From NCBI GenBank assembly GCA_947493325.1, contig CANLQI010000001.1:376501-440500 (forward strand): DNA of 64,000 nucleotides, written 5' to 3'. Below, piece by piece: positions 1 to 8,641 of the stretch (the stretch's first letter is position 1; each line of letters opens with the position of its first letter). Below the pieces are notes generated by a model, which saw only the letters and a list, made by a program, of their open reading frames with translations, did no database searches and had not been told where the DNA came from. Origin of the DNA: an uncultured Sphingomonadaceae bacterium. GTDB lineage: Bacteria; Pseudomonadota; Alphaproteobacteria; Sphingomonadales; Sphingomonadaceae. The position numbers and the translations under genes are program-made.

Positions 1-3000
1 ATTACGACGGGGAATGGCGGCTCGGGTGGTACGCTTCGCCCGGCGACAGAATATTATTACAACGGTCTGAATGATCTGGCACGCACGCGTCAGGGCAGCT
101 TTACCGCTTCCAGCGCAGACCATATCACCGAATATAACTATAGCGGCGCCAACCAGCTTTTGAGTGTGGAAGACGCCTCGGGTTTTGTGCGCAACTACCG
201 CTATGATGCGGCGGGGCGCAAGGTGCTGGAAACCTATATCCGTGCGACGGGCAGCGGCAACAAGAATGAAGGTATTGGCACGCGCTATGATGCGCTAGGA
301 CGCCAGACGCACCAGTTTGTGCTCCAATACACTAACAGTGCTTGGAGGAAAAATAGCGGCAGCGACAGCTCCAATATGGACTATAACGCTTACGGCGAAG
401 TCTCGCGCCAGGGCATGAACGGCATGTGGCAGCAGTCATTTGAATATGACAAGGCGGGCCGGGTGATTAAAACCAACTCGGGCGATGGTGTGTGGAAGCA
501 TTTTGGCTATGACAAAAACGGCAACCAGACCGTGGCGATCACCTCTGCCGGACGCGATCTGTCGGGCAAGAACTTTCTACAGGCGCTGGGCGAGACCGCA
601 AGCCGCGCCGATGTCAATGCGACCTATACCCAGTATGATGCGCGCGGACAGGCGTATAAAGTGACCGAGGAGGGACGGCAGCTGAACTCCACGACAGGCC
701 ATACACTGATCAGCAGCCGTACATACAACGCCTTTGGCGAGACGCTGAGCGAAACCGATGCGCTGGGCAAGACCACCAACTATACATATAACAATATGGG
801 CCGGGTGATTAAGAAGGAAAGCCCGCAGGTTTCCGTGACGGCGGAAAACGGCGCGGTGAGCAATGTACGCCCCACCGAGCATTACTATTATGACGCCTCG
901 GGCCGGATGACGGGCAGCAAAGATGCGAACGGCAATCTCACCACGCTGAAACTGCTGGCTGGCACCGGCTATGACGGCAGCCAAGCGCTGGTGTACGAAG
1001 AAAAACACGCCGATGGCGGCATTAAGAAAACCCAGTATGACCGCTATGGCAATGCCGTCAAACTTACCGACGAGATCGGCCGCGTCACCAACCAGGTCTT
1101 CGACAAAATGGGCCGGGTCACACAGATTACGAAACCGGGCGGTCTTATCAACTATTACCGCTATGATGGTCTGGGCCAGCGGATCTGGGAATATAACAAC
1201 GTCCTGGGCAGCGGCAACAAACAGACCACTGACTATGACGCGCAGGGCCGCGTCATATCCACCCGCGCCTTCGGCGGCGATGTGACGACCACCACATATG
1301 TGTGGAGCAATAGTCTGCGCGCTGCAGGGCTGGGCGCTTTTGGCGGATGGACGGAAACGACAACCTATGCGGGTGGCAAGACATCCCAGGAAAAATCCGA
1401 TCTCTTTGGCCATATCATCTCGCGCAAGGATATGGGCAACCAGAATTACACATATACCTATGACGTGGCGGGCCGGGTCCTGACGGAAAAGAGCACGATC
1501 GGCAGCGCAAATCTGAAAAACAAAGCGTACAGCTATTACAATACAGGCCAGATCAAACAGATCATATCGGGTGATGCGGAAGTCGCCAACACCGACTGGA
1601 CCCGCGAGATTGCCAGCTACACCTATGACAAGCTGGGCCGGTTGACCGGCGACAAGCTGATCCGGCGGACAGGCGATTATACTGCAGGATATATGTATTA
1701 TCTGGCACCTGGCGAGCCTGAATGGGCGCCGGCAACCTATGTGGTGAGCCAAGTGACGCTACAAAACGGCATTGCCACCTATGACGCGCTGGGCCGTATG
1801 GCGACGTACCGCGATGACGCCGCATCGGGCGCGGACAATGTCAACATGTACTGGAAATATGACGCGAACGGCAATATCCGCCGTGTCCGCGCAACCTATC
1901 GCCCGGTCGCCGCATCGGGCGCACTTTCCGGCGGCACCACCGTGCAGGATTTCTGGTACCGTTATGACACCATGAACCGCGTTGTGGTGTCGAAAGGTAT
2001 ATTGTCGGGCGGCGTGATCCAGTACGGCAGTCAGGGCCTGAGCATTACCTATGATGCCGCCGGACAGCGCCGGACCGTCACGCGCGGCACGGGCACAACA
2101 CCCACTCCAACTCCAACACCCACACCCACACCCACTCCAACGCCCACACCGACCCCAACTCCAACACCTACGCCGACGCCTACTCCGACCCCAACGCCCA
2201 CACCGACACCCCCACCCGGCCCGGATCCCATATTCCCGCCTACATTCCCACCGGGTGTGCATCCCTATACAGCCACAGACCCTGATCTCAATGAGCAGTC
2301 GGGAACGGCCCCTCTGCAGTCGCTGGACGATCAGTCAACCGCGCTTGAAGGCGTCGCTGCGGCAGGTCTCACCGCTGGCGGCGTGGAGAACACCAGTCAG
2401 GACTTTGGCGACGTCCTGGGCGATGCCGTCAATCAGGCCGCTTCCTATGGCGGCACCACTGAAACCTACACCTATAACAGCGCCGGTCAGGTCACGAACG
2501 TCAATATCGCTGGCCGCACCCGCGCGACCACCAGCTTTGATGTACTCGGCCGCGTCACCGGGCATGCCGAATATAGTGCGAGCGGCGCTCTGGTGCACAG
2601 CCGCCATTCGATCAAATATGATGGACGCAATCAGGTTACTTCGGAAAAATCGAAGACCAAACAGGGCAGCAAATGGCTCTACGCGCACACCATCAACACC
2701 TATAACACCAATGGTGCGGGCACTGCGGCAGTCATCACCGCATCGAACCAGACCGGCACTTCCACGGGCAGCCTGCTGGCGGGTTCGCGTACCAAATACT
2801 GGCTGAGCTCGAGCGCTTCGCACATACCCTATTATCCTGTTAACGGCAATTACTCGGACGCCGATCTCGACTATGCCGACAGTGCCACGACAAACAGCTA
2901 TTTCTTCCGCGACAGCGCGCTGCAGTCGCGTGTGGTTCTCACCAACCGCGACGGCTCCAGCACATCGAACTATGTCTATGACAAAGACAGTCGCCTGACA

Positions 3001-5346
3001 TCGGTGAATATCACCGGCGGCAACCGCCCGCGCTCAATATCCTATGCCAACAGCCTGGAAGGACAGATTATTCAGCGGCGCGAAAACGTCGCCGGCTCCG
3101 ATCCGGCCGAGCGGCGCTATGTGTTTGGCGGCAAGCAGATGGGGCTGGTCGGCAATGATGGCACCGGCAATGTCGATTATGCCACCTCGATCACGCGGCG
3201 CACGGCCGAAGGCGGCGACGGCCATTTCCGGGGCGGCGCAACGAGCGGCAGTCTGTACGCCGACTTTGACCAGAATTACACCGCGATCAATGCCTTCAGC
3301 CAGGCCGACAGCGCGGCCACCTACACCGTGCAGGGCGGCGAAAGTCTGGGCGCGATTGCCGCCACCGTGTGGGGCGATGCGGCTTTATGGTATAAACTGG
3401 CCGAGGCCAATGGCCTGACCGGCGGCGAAACCCTCGCGCCGGGCCGCACGCTGATGATCCCGAGCAACGTCGGCAACATCCACAACAACGCCAACACCTT
3501 CAAAGTATACGACCCCGCGAAAGCGATCGGCGACACCTCCCCCAATACACCGGAGCCGCCAAAGAAAAGCAATAAATGCGGGGTTGTGGGGCAGATATTC
3601 CTTGTTGCGATTGCAGTAGCGGTAGTCGCTATCGCTGGACCTGCGATTATTGGCGCTCCAGCTGTTCTTGGCACAGCTGGCGCCGCAGGTACCGCAGCCA
3701 CAGGTTTAACAGCAGCGTTAGGCGGTACGGCAGCAGCAGCAGGTAGTGCAGCAGCCATAGGTGCCGGCGTCATTGGCGGGGCTATTGCGGGCGCTGCAGG
3801 TTCTATCATATCGCAGGGCGTGGGTGTTGCAACGGGTCTGCAGGACAGCTTCAGCTGGAAAAGCGTCGGTCTGGCTGCCCTCGGCGGCGGCATAGGCGGC
3901 GGTCTGGGTGGTGCAGGCGCGTTCGGAGGTGTTAAAAGCAGCTTTGTTCAGGGTGCGTTGCGTAGTGCTACCGGAAATGTCCTGACACAGGGTATCGGCA
4001 CGGTAACTGGCCTTCAGGATAAGTTTAGCTTTGCAGGTGTCGCTGCAGCCGCGATTAGTGGTGGTGTCGCTGGACGTCTGGGCCGTAACTTGGATAGTTT
4101 GAAAATAGATAATACGCTTGGCAATCATATTACGCATGCAGGTGTGAGCGCGGCCAGTGCGATTGCATCTGCTGCAACGCGTAGCGCTATTGAAGGAACA
4201 AGTTTTGGTGACAATCTTATGCGGGCTTTGCCTGATGTGATTGGCAGTACAATTGGTGATATGGTGGCGCATGGGGTTGTTAAAAGTAACAATTCCGATG
4301 CTTGGAATAAAACAGATACGCATTTCGCAAGTGAAAATTTAGGGACACCCTCATCCCCGCCTGTCATAACTACAGATGCAGCTGGTAATACTGTTCGAAC
4401 CAGCGTTAACAATGAAGGAGTAACTGTCAAAGAAGTTTACAGTTCAGGAGCATCACCCACGCTTCTGTCAAGACAAATTGGAACAACTACTGTTAATTAC
4501 GATTCTAGTGGAAATGTAGTTTCCACAACAGATCCAAGATGCCCAGGTGGTGTCTGTACAGTAGCTTCAGGAGTCAGCGCTAAAAAAGGCAAAGATGGAG
4601 TCAAGTTCTCAAAGGTTAGGATTACTCCCTCTGATAATGCGGATAAATCTTACAAAATAAAAATAGCTGTAATGCCCGGCGCAGATATAGCACCTTTAAT
4701 AAAATCACTCAGTGAACTGACAACAAATGAATTAAGGTTTATAAGGAGTTCTGGGATTAAGTTTGTTGCGCTTCAGGACAATGTCACTGAATATCTAAAC
4801 ATTCCTGCATCAGAATCTGCGCGCCTTACTTTTGAAGAAACTCGTTTGCTGGATGACGTAGGAGGGCTTTATCACCCTGCTTCTAAAGCAGTGTTAATTC
4901 GGACCATACGCCCCGCTGGCGCACTACCGGACTGGACAGAATCTGGTTCAAAAGATACATTTTTGCATGAGTTGGGACATGCTTTTGACTTTGCAATGGC
5001 GAAAAAATTTAAATTAAAGGACCCTACTGGGAAGCGTGTTGATCGAGCCAGTCAATCTGCTGGTTTTATTAACGCTTACAATCAAGCTCTCATAGCCAGC
5101 CCATTTGCTCCCGGCAGAGAAGACTATTATAATACTTTGCTTGGAGAGGCTGAAATGAGAAGAGGTGAAGCTTTTGCAGAGTCATTTGCAACGAATAGAA
5201 CTAATGGTTCCCCGTTAGGTGGAGATGGCTATTCGTTTATTCCGACACCCTCTGGTAGCACTAGCCCTCCAGTTAGAGGCAATATTTTGATTAGTCGACC
5301 ATCTCTCAAAAGTTATTGGGATACATTCCCGTGGAAGAAAAAATGA
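1..5346 (+). CDS. YD-repeat (Rhs-like) polymorphic toxin with LysM and C-terminal zincin domain, 5' partial
   Basis: The frame is open from base 1, so the start lies upstream; the visible 1781 codons are only the C-terminal part. Bases 1 to about 3150 encode dense YD repeats (patterns such as YDAAGRV, YDALGR), interrupted at about 2098-2215 by a Thr-Pro tract. A LysM-like domain follows (about 3316-3474), then a long hydrophobic Gly/Ala segment (about 3590-3930) with two GLQD(S/K)FS repeats. The last 350 or so residues are AT-rich and contain HELGH (4966-4980) and, 63-67 residues later, GEAFAESFA (5164-5190), a zincin layout resembling anthrax lethal factor-like toxin domains. Known biology: YD-repeat shells carry variable C-terminal toxins. 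Inference: a secreted or contact-delivered metalloprotease effector. No canonical Rhs core was seen. A lipoprotein gene overlaps the stop codon. Confidence 0.85.
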   Translation: MTTGNGGSGGTLRPATEYYYNGLNDLARTRQGSFTASSADHITEYNYSGANQLLSVEDASGFVRNYRYDAAGRKVLETYIRATGSGNKNEGIGTRYDALGRQTHQFVLQYTNSAWRKNSGSDSSNMDYNAYGEVSRQGMNGMWQQSFEYDKAGRVIKTNSGDGVWKHFGYDKNGNQTVAITSAGRDLSGKNFLQALGETASRADVNATYTQYDARGQAYKVTEEGRQLNSTTGHTLISSRTYNAFGETLSETDALGKTTNYTYNNMGRVIKKESPQVSVTAENGAVSNVRPTEHYYYDASGRMTGSKDANGNLTTLKLLAGTGYDGSQALVYEEKHADGGIKKTQYDRYGNAVKLTDEIGRVTNQVFDKMGRVTQITKPGGLINYYRYDGLGQRIWEYNNVLGSGNKQTTDYDAQGRVISTRAFGGDVTTTTYVWSNSLRAAGLGAFGGWTETTTYAGGKTSQEKSDLFGHIISRKDMGNQNYTYTYDVAGRVLTEKSTIGSANLKNKAYSYYNTGQIKQIISGDAEVANTDWTREIASYTYDKLGRLTGDKLIRRTGDYTAGYMYYLAPGEPEWAPATYVVSQVTLQNGIATYDALGRMATYRDDAASGADNVNMYWKYDANGNIRRVRATYRPVAASGALSGGTTVQDFWYRYDTMNRVVVSKGILSGGVIQYGSQGLSITYDAAGQRRTVTRGTGTTPTPTPTPTPTPTPTPTPTPTPTPTPTPTPTPTPTPTPPPGPDPIFPPTFPPGVHPYTATDPDLNEQSGTAPLQSLDDQSTALEGVAAAGLTAGGVENTSQDFGDVLGDAVNQAASYGGTTETYTYNSAGQVTNVNIAGRTRATTSFDVLGRVTGHAEYSASGALVHSRHSIKYDGRNQVTSEKSKTKQGSKWLYAHTINTYNTNGAGTAAVITASNQTGTSTGSLLAGSRTKYWLSSSASHIPYYPVNGNYSDADLDYADSATTNSYFFRDSALQSRVVLTNRDGSSTSNYVYDKDSRLTSVNITGGNRPRSISYANSLEGQIIQRRENVAGSDPAERRYVFGGKQMGLVGNDGTGNVDYATSITRRTAEGGDGHFRGGATSGSLYADFDQNYTAINAFSQADSAATYTVQGGESLGAIAATVWGDAALWYKLAEANGLTGGETLAPGRTLMIPSNVGNIHNNANTFKVYDPAKAIGDTSPNTPEPPKKSNKCGVVGQIFLVAIAVAVVAIAGPAIIGAPAVLGTAGAAGTAATGLTAALGGTAAAAGSAAAIGAGVIGGAIAGAAGSIISQGVGVATGLQDSFSWKSVGLAALGGGIGGGLGGAGAFGGVKSSFVQGALRSATGNVLTQGIGTVTGLQDKFSFAGVAAAAISGGVAGRLGRNLDSLKIDNTLGNHITHAGVSAASAIASAATRSAIEGTSFGDNLMRALPDVIGSTIGDMVAHGVVKSNNSDAWNKTDTHFASENLGTPSSPPVITTDAAGNTVRTSVNNEGVTVKEVYSSGASPTLLSRQIGTTTVNYDSSGNVVSTTDPRCPGGVCTVASGVSAKKGKDGVKFSKVRITPSDNADKSYKIKIAVMPGADIAPLIKSLSELTTNELRFIRSSGIKFVALQDNVTEYLNIPASESARLTFEETRLLDDVGGLYHPASKAVLIRTIRPAGALPDWTESGSKDTFLHELGHAFDFAMAKKFKLKDPTGKRVDRASQSAGFINAYNQALIASPFAPGREDYYNTLLGEAEMRRGEAFAESFATNRTNGSPLGGDGYSFIPTPSGSTSPPVRGNILISRPSLKSYWDTFPWKKK
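2098..2215 (+). repeat. Thr-Pro coding tandem repeat (6-base unit)
   Basis: About twenty tandem six-base units of the form ACNCCN encode alternating Thr-Pro inside the YD-repeat gene. Third positions vary (ccaact, ccaaca, ccgacc), so the tract is imperfect. Because the unit is six bases, gain or loss of units keeps the frame. It probably forms a rigid extended linker between two blocks of YD repeats. Confidence 0.85.
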
Positions 5347-5846
5347 TGAAGAATTTAATAATATTTACAATAATAATGACTTTTTTATTATCCGCATGCA
5401 ATGAATCAATAAATAAAAAAGATTTAAATCGCGCCGAGGTTTTTAAAAATAATATGGAAAAAAGCGTAAATTATAGTGAAGACAAAAATATTGTAAGTTT
5501 TGTGACTTACAATCTCGATGGAAATATATTGCAATCTCCGAATCGCAAGTACGATAAAGACACACCTATTCTAGTGTTCACACCTGATAGTGAAAATTTT
5601 TTATTTTTATGGAATAATTACGGGCCATTTAAATTAGGGGAAACTAAACCTATTAAAAAATCTTCTGGTACTGTATACATGGAAGAAGATCTTACAATAG
5701 TTTTTATTTATAATTTTGAAAATGACCGAGGCGGTATTTTAGTTGATACACAACCCAGAAAAATTTCTATTGACGATGCAAATTATGAATTTTTCAAAAA
5801 GAAATACGGGCTTGAAAAACCTGGTGACAATGCTCTAATTGATTGA
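5346..5846 (+). CDS. small lipoprotein, candidate immunity protein for the upstream zincin toxin
   Basis: This encodes 166 residues starting MKNLIIFTIIMTFLLSACNE, a signal peptide with a lipobox (LLSAC), so the mature protein should be membrane-anchored outside the cytoplasm. The start overlaps the toxin stop: two in-frame ATGs at 5343 and 5346 share bases with the TGA at 5344-5346, which implies translational coupling. A longer frame from 5316 lies inside the toxin gene and is unlikely. The gene is very AT-rich (14 of 60 bases are G or C at 5401-5460), like the toxin tip and unlike the rest of the window. I do not recognise the family. The immunity role is inferred from position, size, composition and coupling; a lipoprotein would fit a protease acting in the periplasm. 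Confidence 0.7.
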   Translation: MKNLIIFTIIMTFLLSACNESINKKDLNRAEVFKNNMEKSVNYSEDKNIVSFVTYNLDGNILQSPNRKYDKDTPILVFTPDSENFLFLWNNYGPFKLGETKPIKKSSGTVYMEEDLTIVFIYNFENDRGGILVDTQPRKISIDDANYEFFKKKYGLEKPGDNALID

Positions 5847-6638
5847 GTTATAAAAAAGAATTATAATCAGCACATTATGTAATCAGAGTGTTATTGCAAA
5901 CTGCTTATAGGCCTAGCGATCTCTGTTGCTACCTAATACTGATATCAAACCGCCGTTTATTAAATTATGGTGACAGTTTGCTTAACCCCTAAACTACCAT
6001 AGGCATTCGAATATGACCCGTCTTCTCCGTATCGTACTTCCCGGCATGCCGCATCATGTGACACAGCGGGATAATCCTTAATCCCCAAAACCATTTTCCT
6101 ACATGTATTTGCCTATGCTAGCCAAAGGCTATGCCCTATATCTTTATCCTGCTCATATTCCTCATCCAAAATCTATGCGAAAATTTGGCCTCGAAACGCT
6201 CTTATGTGTTGGCGCGCAGCTTGCGTATATTGCTGCTGTGCAAAACCCTACACGCACGTTATAAGCTGCGCCATACCGGTATGCACTTGGTCTGGGCGGA
6301 TAGGGAATATTATCGTTACACTCCAGCAGCCTATGGCAAAGTTCAGCCCAAAGTTCAGCATCTGCGGCTCTCCCCTGTACAGTACGAAACTTTATTAAAC
6401 TTCGGGTATCAAAATAGCCGCATAAAACCACAATACACAGATTGCAAAAGCCGCTGTACAGTCTGCCGGGATCATCTGATCCGTGTAGGACATATCCAAC
6501 AGGGTTTGTCCAACATTGGCGGTTTGGGCACCTTCCTAGGTGCGAAGCAATGCGAAGCTAAGAGTTGGGTTTGATCTGTCAGCGGGGCAGAGCAATGGTG
6601 TAGTTCGGCCAAAGGCGCACTTAATGGCTGTCCGGAAA
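5847..6638. other. gene-poor region between toxin locus and tRNA-Trp
   Basis: There is no convincing gene here apart from a transposase remnant at 6013-6081. Several overlapping frames exist, the longest at 6131-6574 on the plus strand, but their translations show no recognisable motif and no ribosome binding site. Composition is intermediate between the AT-rich toxin tip and the GC-rich core genome, consistent with decayed accessory DNA. Confidence 0.5.
6013..6081 (+). pseudogene. remnant of a REP-associated tyrosine transposase (IS200-like) N-terminus
   Basis: Twenty-two codons from an ATG read MTRLLRIVLPGMPHHVTQRD, then NP and a stop. The LPGxPHHVTQR stretch is the hallmark N-terminus of REP-associated (Y1) transposases, containing the HUH-type metal-binding His pair. 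The rest of the protein (normally about 200 residues) is missing, so this is a truncated fragment. Such transposases are thought to mobilise short palindromic repeats like those scattered through this window. Confidence 0.65.
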
Positions 6639-6714
6639 TGGCAGGGGCGGAGGGACTCGAACCCACGGCCCTCGGTTTTGGAGACCGATGCTCTACCAAC
6701 TGAGCTACACCCCT
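6639..6714 (-). tRNA. tRNA-Trp (anticodon CCA)
   Basis: On the minus strand the sequence begins AGGGGTGTAGCTCAG and ends in CCGCCCCTGCCA, so the acceptor stem is complete and the 3' CCA is encoded. The D-arm, the anticodon arm CGGTCTCCAAAACCG (anticodon CCA) and the T-loop GGTTCGAGTCC are all present. The gene lies about 6 kb from secE and on the opposite strand, not directly in front of secE as in many bacteria. Confidence 0.96.
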
Positions 6715-6887
6715 ATGCCTTTCATGCCCGCGGCGCTGCGCAGGTGAGCTGCTCCATTATCCGGTGTGGCGGCGAAGGGCAAGGGGATTGTCGGATCATG
6801 TGCGATTATTTGGTGCCTGCCCCGCTATTGTCCATTGCCCCGCCATTGCCTCTTGCCCCGGGCGCGCGCGGCGTTACAAGTCGGGAT

Positions 6888-7748
6888 ATGACGCTCGACA
6901 CTGATCTGCTGCTGAAAGCCTATGCCATTGGCGTATTTCCCATGGCGGACAGCCGCGATGACGCAGAGGTGTTCTGGGTCGAGCCGCAGATGCGGGCGAT
7001 TTTCCCGCTGGAGGAATTCCACCTGTCGCGCTCGCTGGCGAAGACGCTGAAACAGGACCGGTTCGAATTCACCTGCGATGCCGCGTTTGCGCAGGTGATT
7101 GCCGCCTGCGCCGAAACTTCCAATGGTAAAGGGGCAAAAGACCGGGCGGAAACATGGATCAACCGGGAAATTGAGACGGCCTATACGGCGCTCAACCGGC
7201 AGGGCAATGCGCACAGCATCGAATGCTGGCAGGACGGCGCGCTCGTGGGCGGGCTGTACGGGGTGTCGATCGGCCGCGCGTTTTGCGGGGAAAGCATGTT
7301 CAGCCGGGTGCGTGATGCGTCGAAAGCGGCGCTGGCGGCGCTGGTCGCGGCGATGCGGCTGGCGGGATATGAGCTGCTTGATTGCCAGTTCATGACCGAC
7401 CATCTGGCCAGTATGGGTGCACGGGAGATTGCGCAGAAAGACTATCTGCGGCTGCTCGCGCGGGCGTTATATGGTGTGGATGTGGACAGCGACAGCCGCG
7501 GCGAAGATGCGGCAGATCAGCCTTCGTCCCCGCCATCCGCTACGGGGGCAGGCGCGGGTGCAGACTCTGCCGGAGCCGGCGCGGCGGGCGCGGTGTCCCC
7601 GGCGCTGTCATTGCCAGAGGCGCTATCGGCATTGCTGGACGGTGCGGAGGCCGCAGGAGCGCTGGGCGCGGGTGTGGATTTGGCCGGTTTCGGCAAATCC
7701 TCCTCGCCCGGGAAGCGCATCGCGCAATCCTTGACCCACACGTCGTAA
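6888..7748 (+). CDS. aat: leucyl/phenylalanyl-tRNA--protein transferase
   Basis: Aat moves Leu or Phe from tRNA onto N-terminal Arg or Lys of proteins, marking them for ClpS/ClpAP (N-end rule), in the cytoplasm. The family core is clear: MTLDTDLLLKAYAIGVFPMA at the start, a WVEPQMRAIFPLEEFHLSRS-like block, HSIECW, FCGESMFSR near residue 132, and DCQFMTDHLASMGA. I chose the ATG at 6888 because the family N-terminus begins there; the frame is open much further upstream through the tRNA gene. The 286 residues exceed the usual 220-250: after the core there is an Ala/Ser/Gly-rich tail ending SPGKRIAQSLTHTS. This tail is antisense to the last third of the DUF2155 gene (232-base overlap). Confidence 0.93.
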   Translation: MTLDTDLLLKAYAIGVFPMADSRDDAEVFWVEPQMRAIFPLEEFHLSRSLAKTLKQDRFEFTCDAAFAQVIAACAETSNGKGAKDRAETWINREIETAYTALNRQGNAHSIECWQDGALVGGLYGVSIGRAFCGESMFSRVRDASKAALAALVAAMRLAGYELLDCQFMTDHLASMGAREIAQKDYLRLLARALYGVDVDSDSRGEDAADQPSSPPSATGAGAGADSAGAGAAGAVSPALSLPEALSALLDGAEAAGALGAGVDLAGFGKSSSPGKRIAQSLTHTS

Positions 7749-8188
7749 ATCGGATGTTCGACCACATTGACGGACGGCGCTTCCCGGAACAGCCAGCCCG
7801 AAAAGACTTTCAGCCATTTGGGGTCTTCATCCTTGCTAGTGCGGGTTTCGACGAATAGCTGTACAAACGCGCCGGCCTCTGGGACAGGTTCCCATGGTGC
7901 GGTGCGTTCGCAGGCCTGCAGGCGGACGATGGCGGGGCCGATCCGCTGTGCTTCACCCGGCTTCATTTCCAGATCCTGCGTAATGCCATTGCGCTTGTTC
8001 AGGAAACCGATGGTTGCTACGCGCTCGGCCATTGGCGTGCCTTCACCCTCGACCAGCGGTGTAACGACTTCGTCCGCCGCCGGCTCTATTATCGCATCGG
8101 CGGGGTCTGCCTTGTCGCTGTCATCCGCCTGATTACAGGCGCTGAGCAGTAATATGGGCAGCAGGATAAGGGGTAGGGCGGGCTTCAC
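7517..8188 (-). CDS. DUF2155 domain-containing lipoprotein
   Basis: This is a 223-residue exported protein with signal peptide and lipobox (LLLSAC). The central DUF2155 domain, about residues 55-155, includes GWLFREAPSVN and the closing VVEHPIYDVWVKDC. The start is GTG at 8186-8188, sharing GTGA with the stop of the NDUFA12 gene, so translation is probably coupled. The C-terminal tail (about 65 residues, Pro/Ala/Ser-rich) lies wholly over the 3' end of aat on the other strand; even the conserved YDVWVKDC is antisense to the last residues of Aat. The function is unknown; the family is typical of Alphaproteobacteria. Confidence 0.88.
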   Translation of the reverse strand: MKPALPLILLPILLLSACNQADDSDKADPADAIIEPAADEVVTPLVEGEGTPMAERVATIGFLNKRNGITQDLEMKPGEAQRIGPAIVRLQACERTAPWEPVPEAGAFVQLFVETRTSKDEDPKWLKVFSGWLFREAPSVNVVEHPIYDVWVKDCAMRFPGEEDLPKPAKSTPAPSAPAASAPSSNADSASGNDSAGDTAPAAPAPAESAPAPAPVADGGDEG

Positions 8189-8586
8189 TCACCGGGGCTC
8201 CACGCTTCATAATCGCCGGTGGACGCGGCACGCTTGCCGCCGCGTTCCAGCGCGCCGGAGGGCCGGTATGCCTGCACCGTGCCAGTGGCATTGGGGGTAT
8301 AATCCGCTTCCCAGATGCGCGGCGGTGGCAGATGGCTTTCGGGTATCTCGTCATAGCTGTGGTGCAGCCAGCCATGCCATTCGGCGGGGACGCGGCTGGA
8401 ATCGTTGGAGCCTTGATAGATAACCCAGCGGCGTTCGCGGCCATGCCGCTGTTTCTTGCCGCGGAAATAGGTGTTGCCGGCGGCATCTTCGCCGACCTTT
8501 TCACCGTTGAATGCGCTGAATATGGATGTGCCAATCGTCGCACCATTCCACCACGTGAATATTTTGCCTAAGATTCCCATGGCCAT
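8185..8586 (-). CDS. NADH:ubiquinone oxidoreductase subunit NDUFA12 family protein
   Basis: The 133-residue product is homologous to the small mitochondrial complex I accessory subunit NDUFA12 (B17.2), found in Alphaproteobacteria as a peripheral complex I component. Visible family features are FTWWNGATIGT near the start, GNTYFRGK, RRWVIYQG, and PAEWHGWLHH followed by P at about residue 103. Two starts are possible, ATG at 8584-8586 or the in-frame ATG at 8578-8580; the second gives the usual MGILGKIFTWW. It lies between DUF192 and the DUF2155 gene and overlaps the latter by four bases. Confidence 0.92.
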   Translation of the reverse strand: MAMGILGKIFTWWNGATIGTSIFSAFNGEKVGEDAAGNTYFRGKKQRHGRERRWVIYQGSNDSSRVPAEWHGWLHHSYDEIPESHLPPPRIWEADYTPNATGTVQAYRPSGALERGGKRAASTGDYEAWSPGE

Positions 8587-8641
8587 CGCTTAGCCGTTTT
8601 GGATGGGGAAGGGCAATGGGAAAATGACGGTGTATTTCGAA

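Noticed and set aside
2098-2215. Possible CRISPR-like array
   Set aside because: A six-base tandem coding repeat without spacers; no CRISPR array or cas gene was seen anywhere in the window.
2049-2231. Minus-strand Gly-Val repeat frame
   Set aside because: It is only the reverse reading of the Thr-Pro repeat tract.
6131-6574. 147-codon plus-strand frame in the region after the toxin locus
   Set aside because: No ribosome binding site, no recognisable motif, odd composition, and several competing frames overlap it.
6540-6887. Longer N-terminus for Aat
   Set aside because: It would run through the opposite-strand tRNA-Trp gene; the family start is at 6888.
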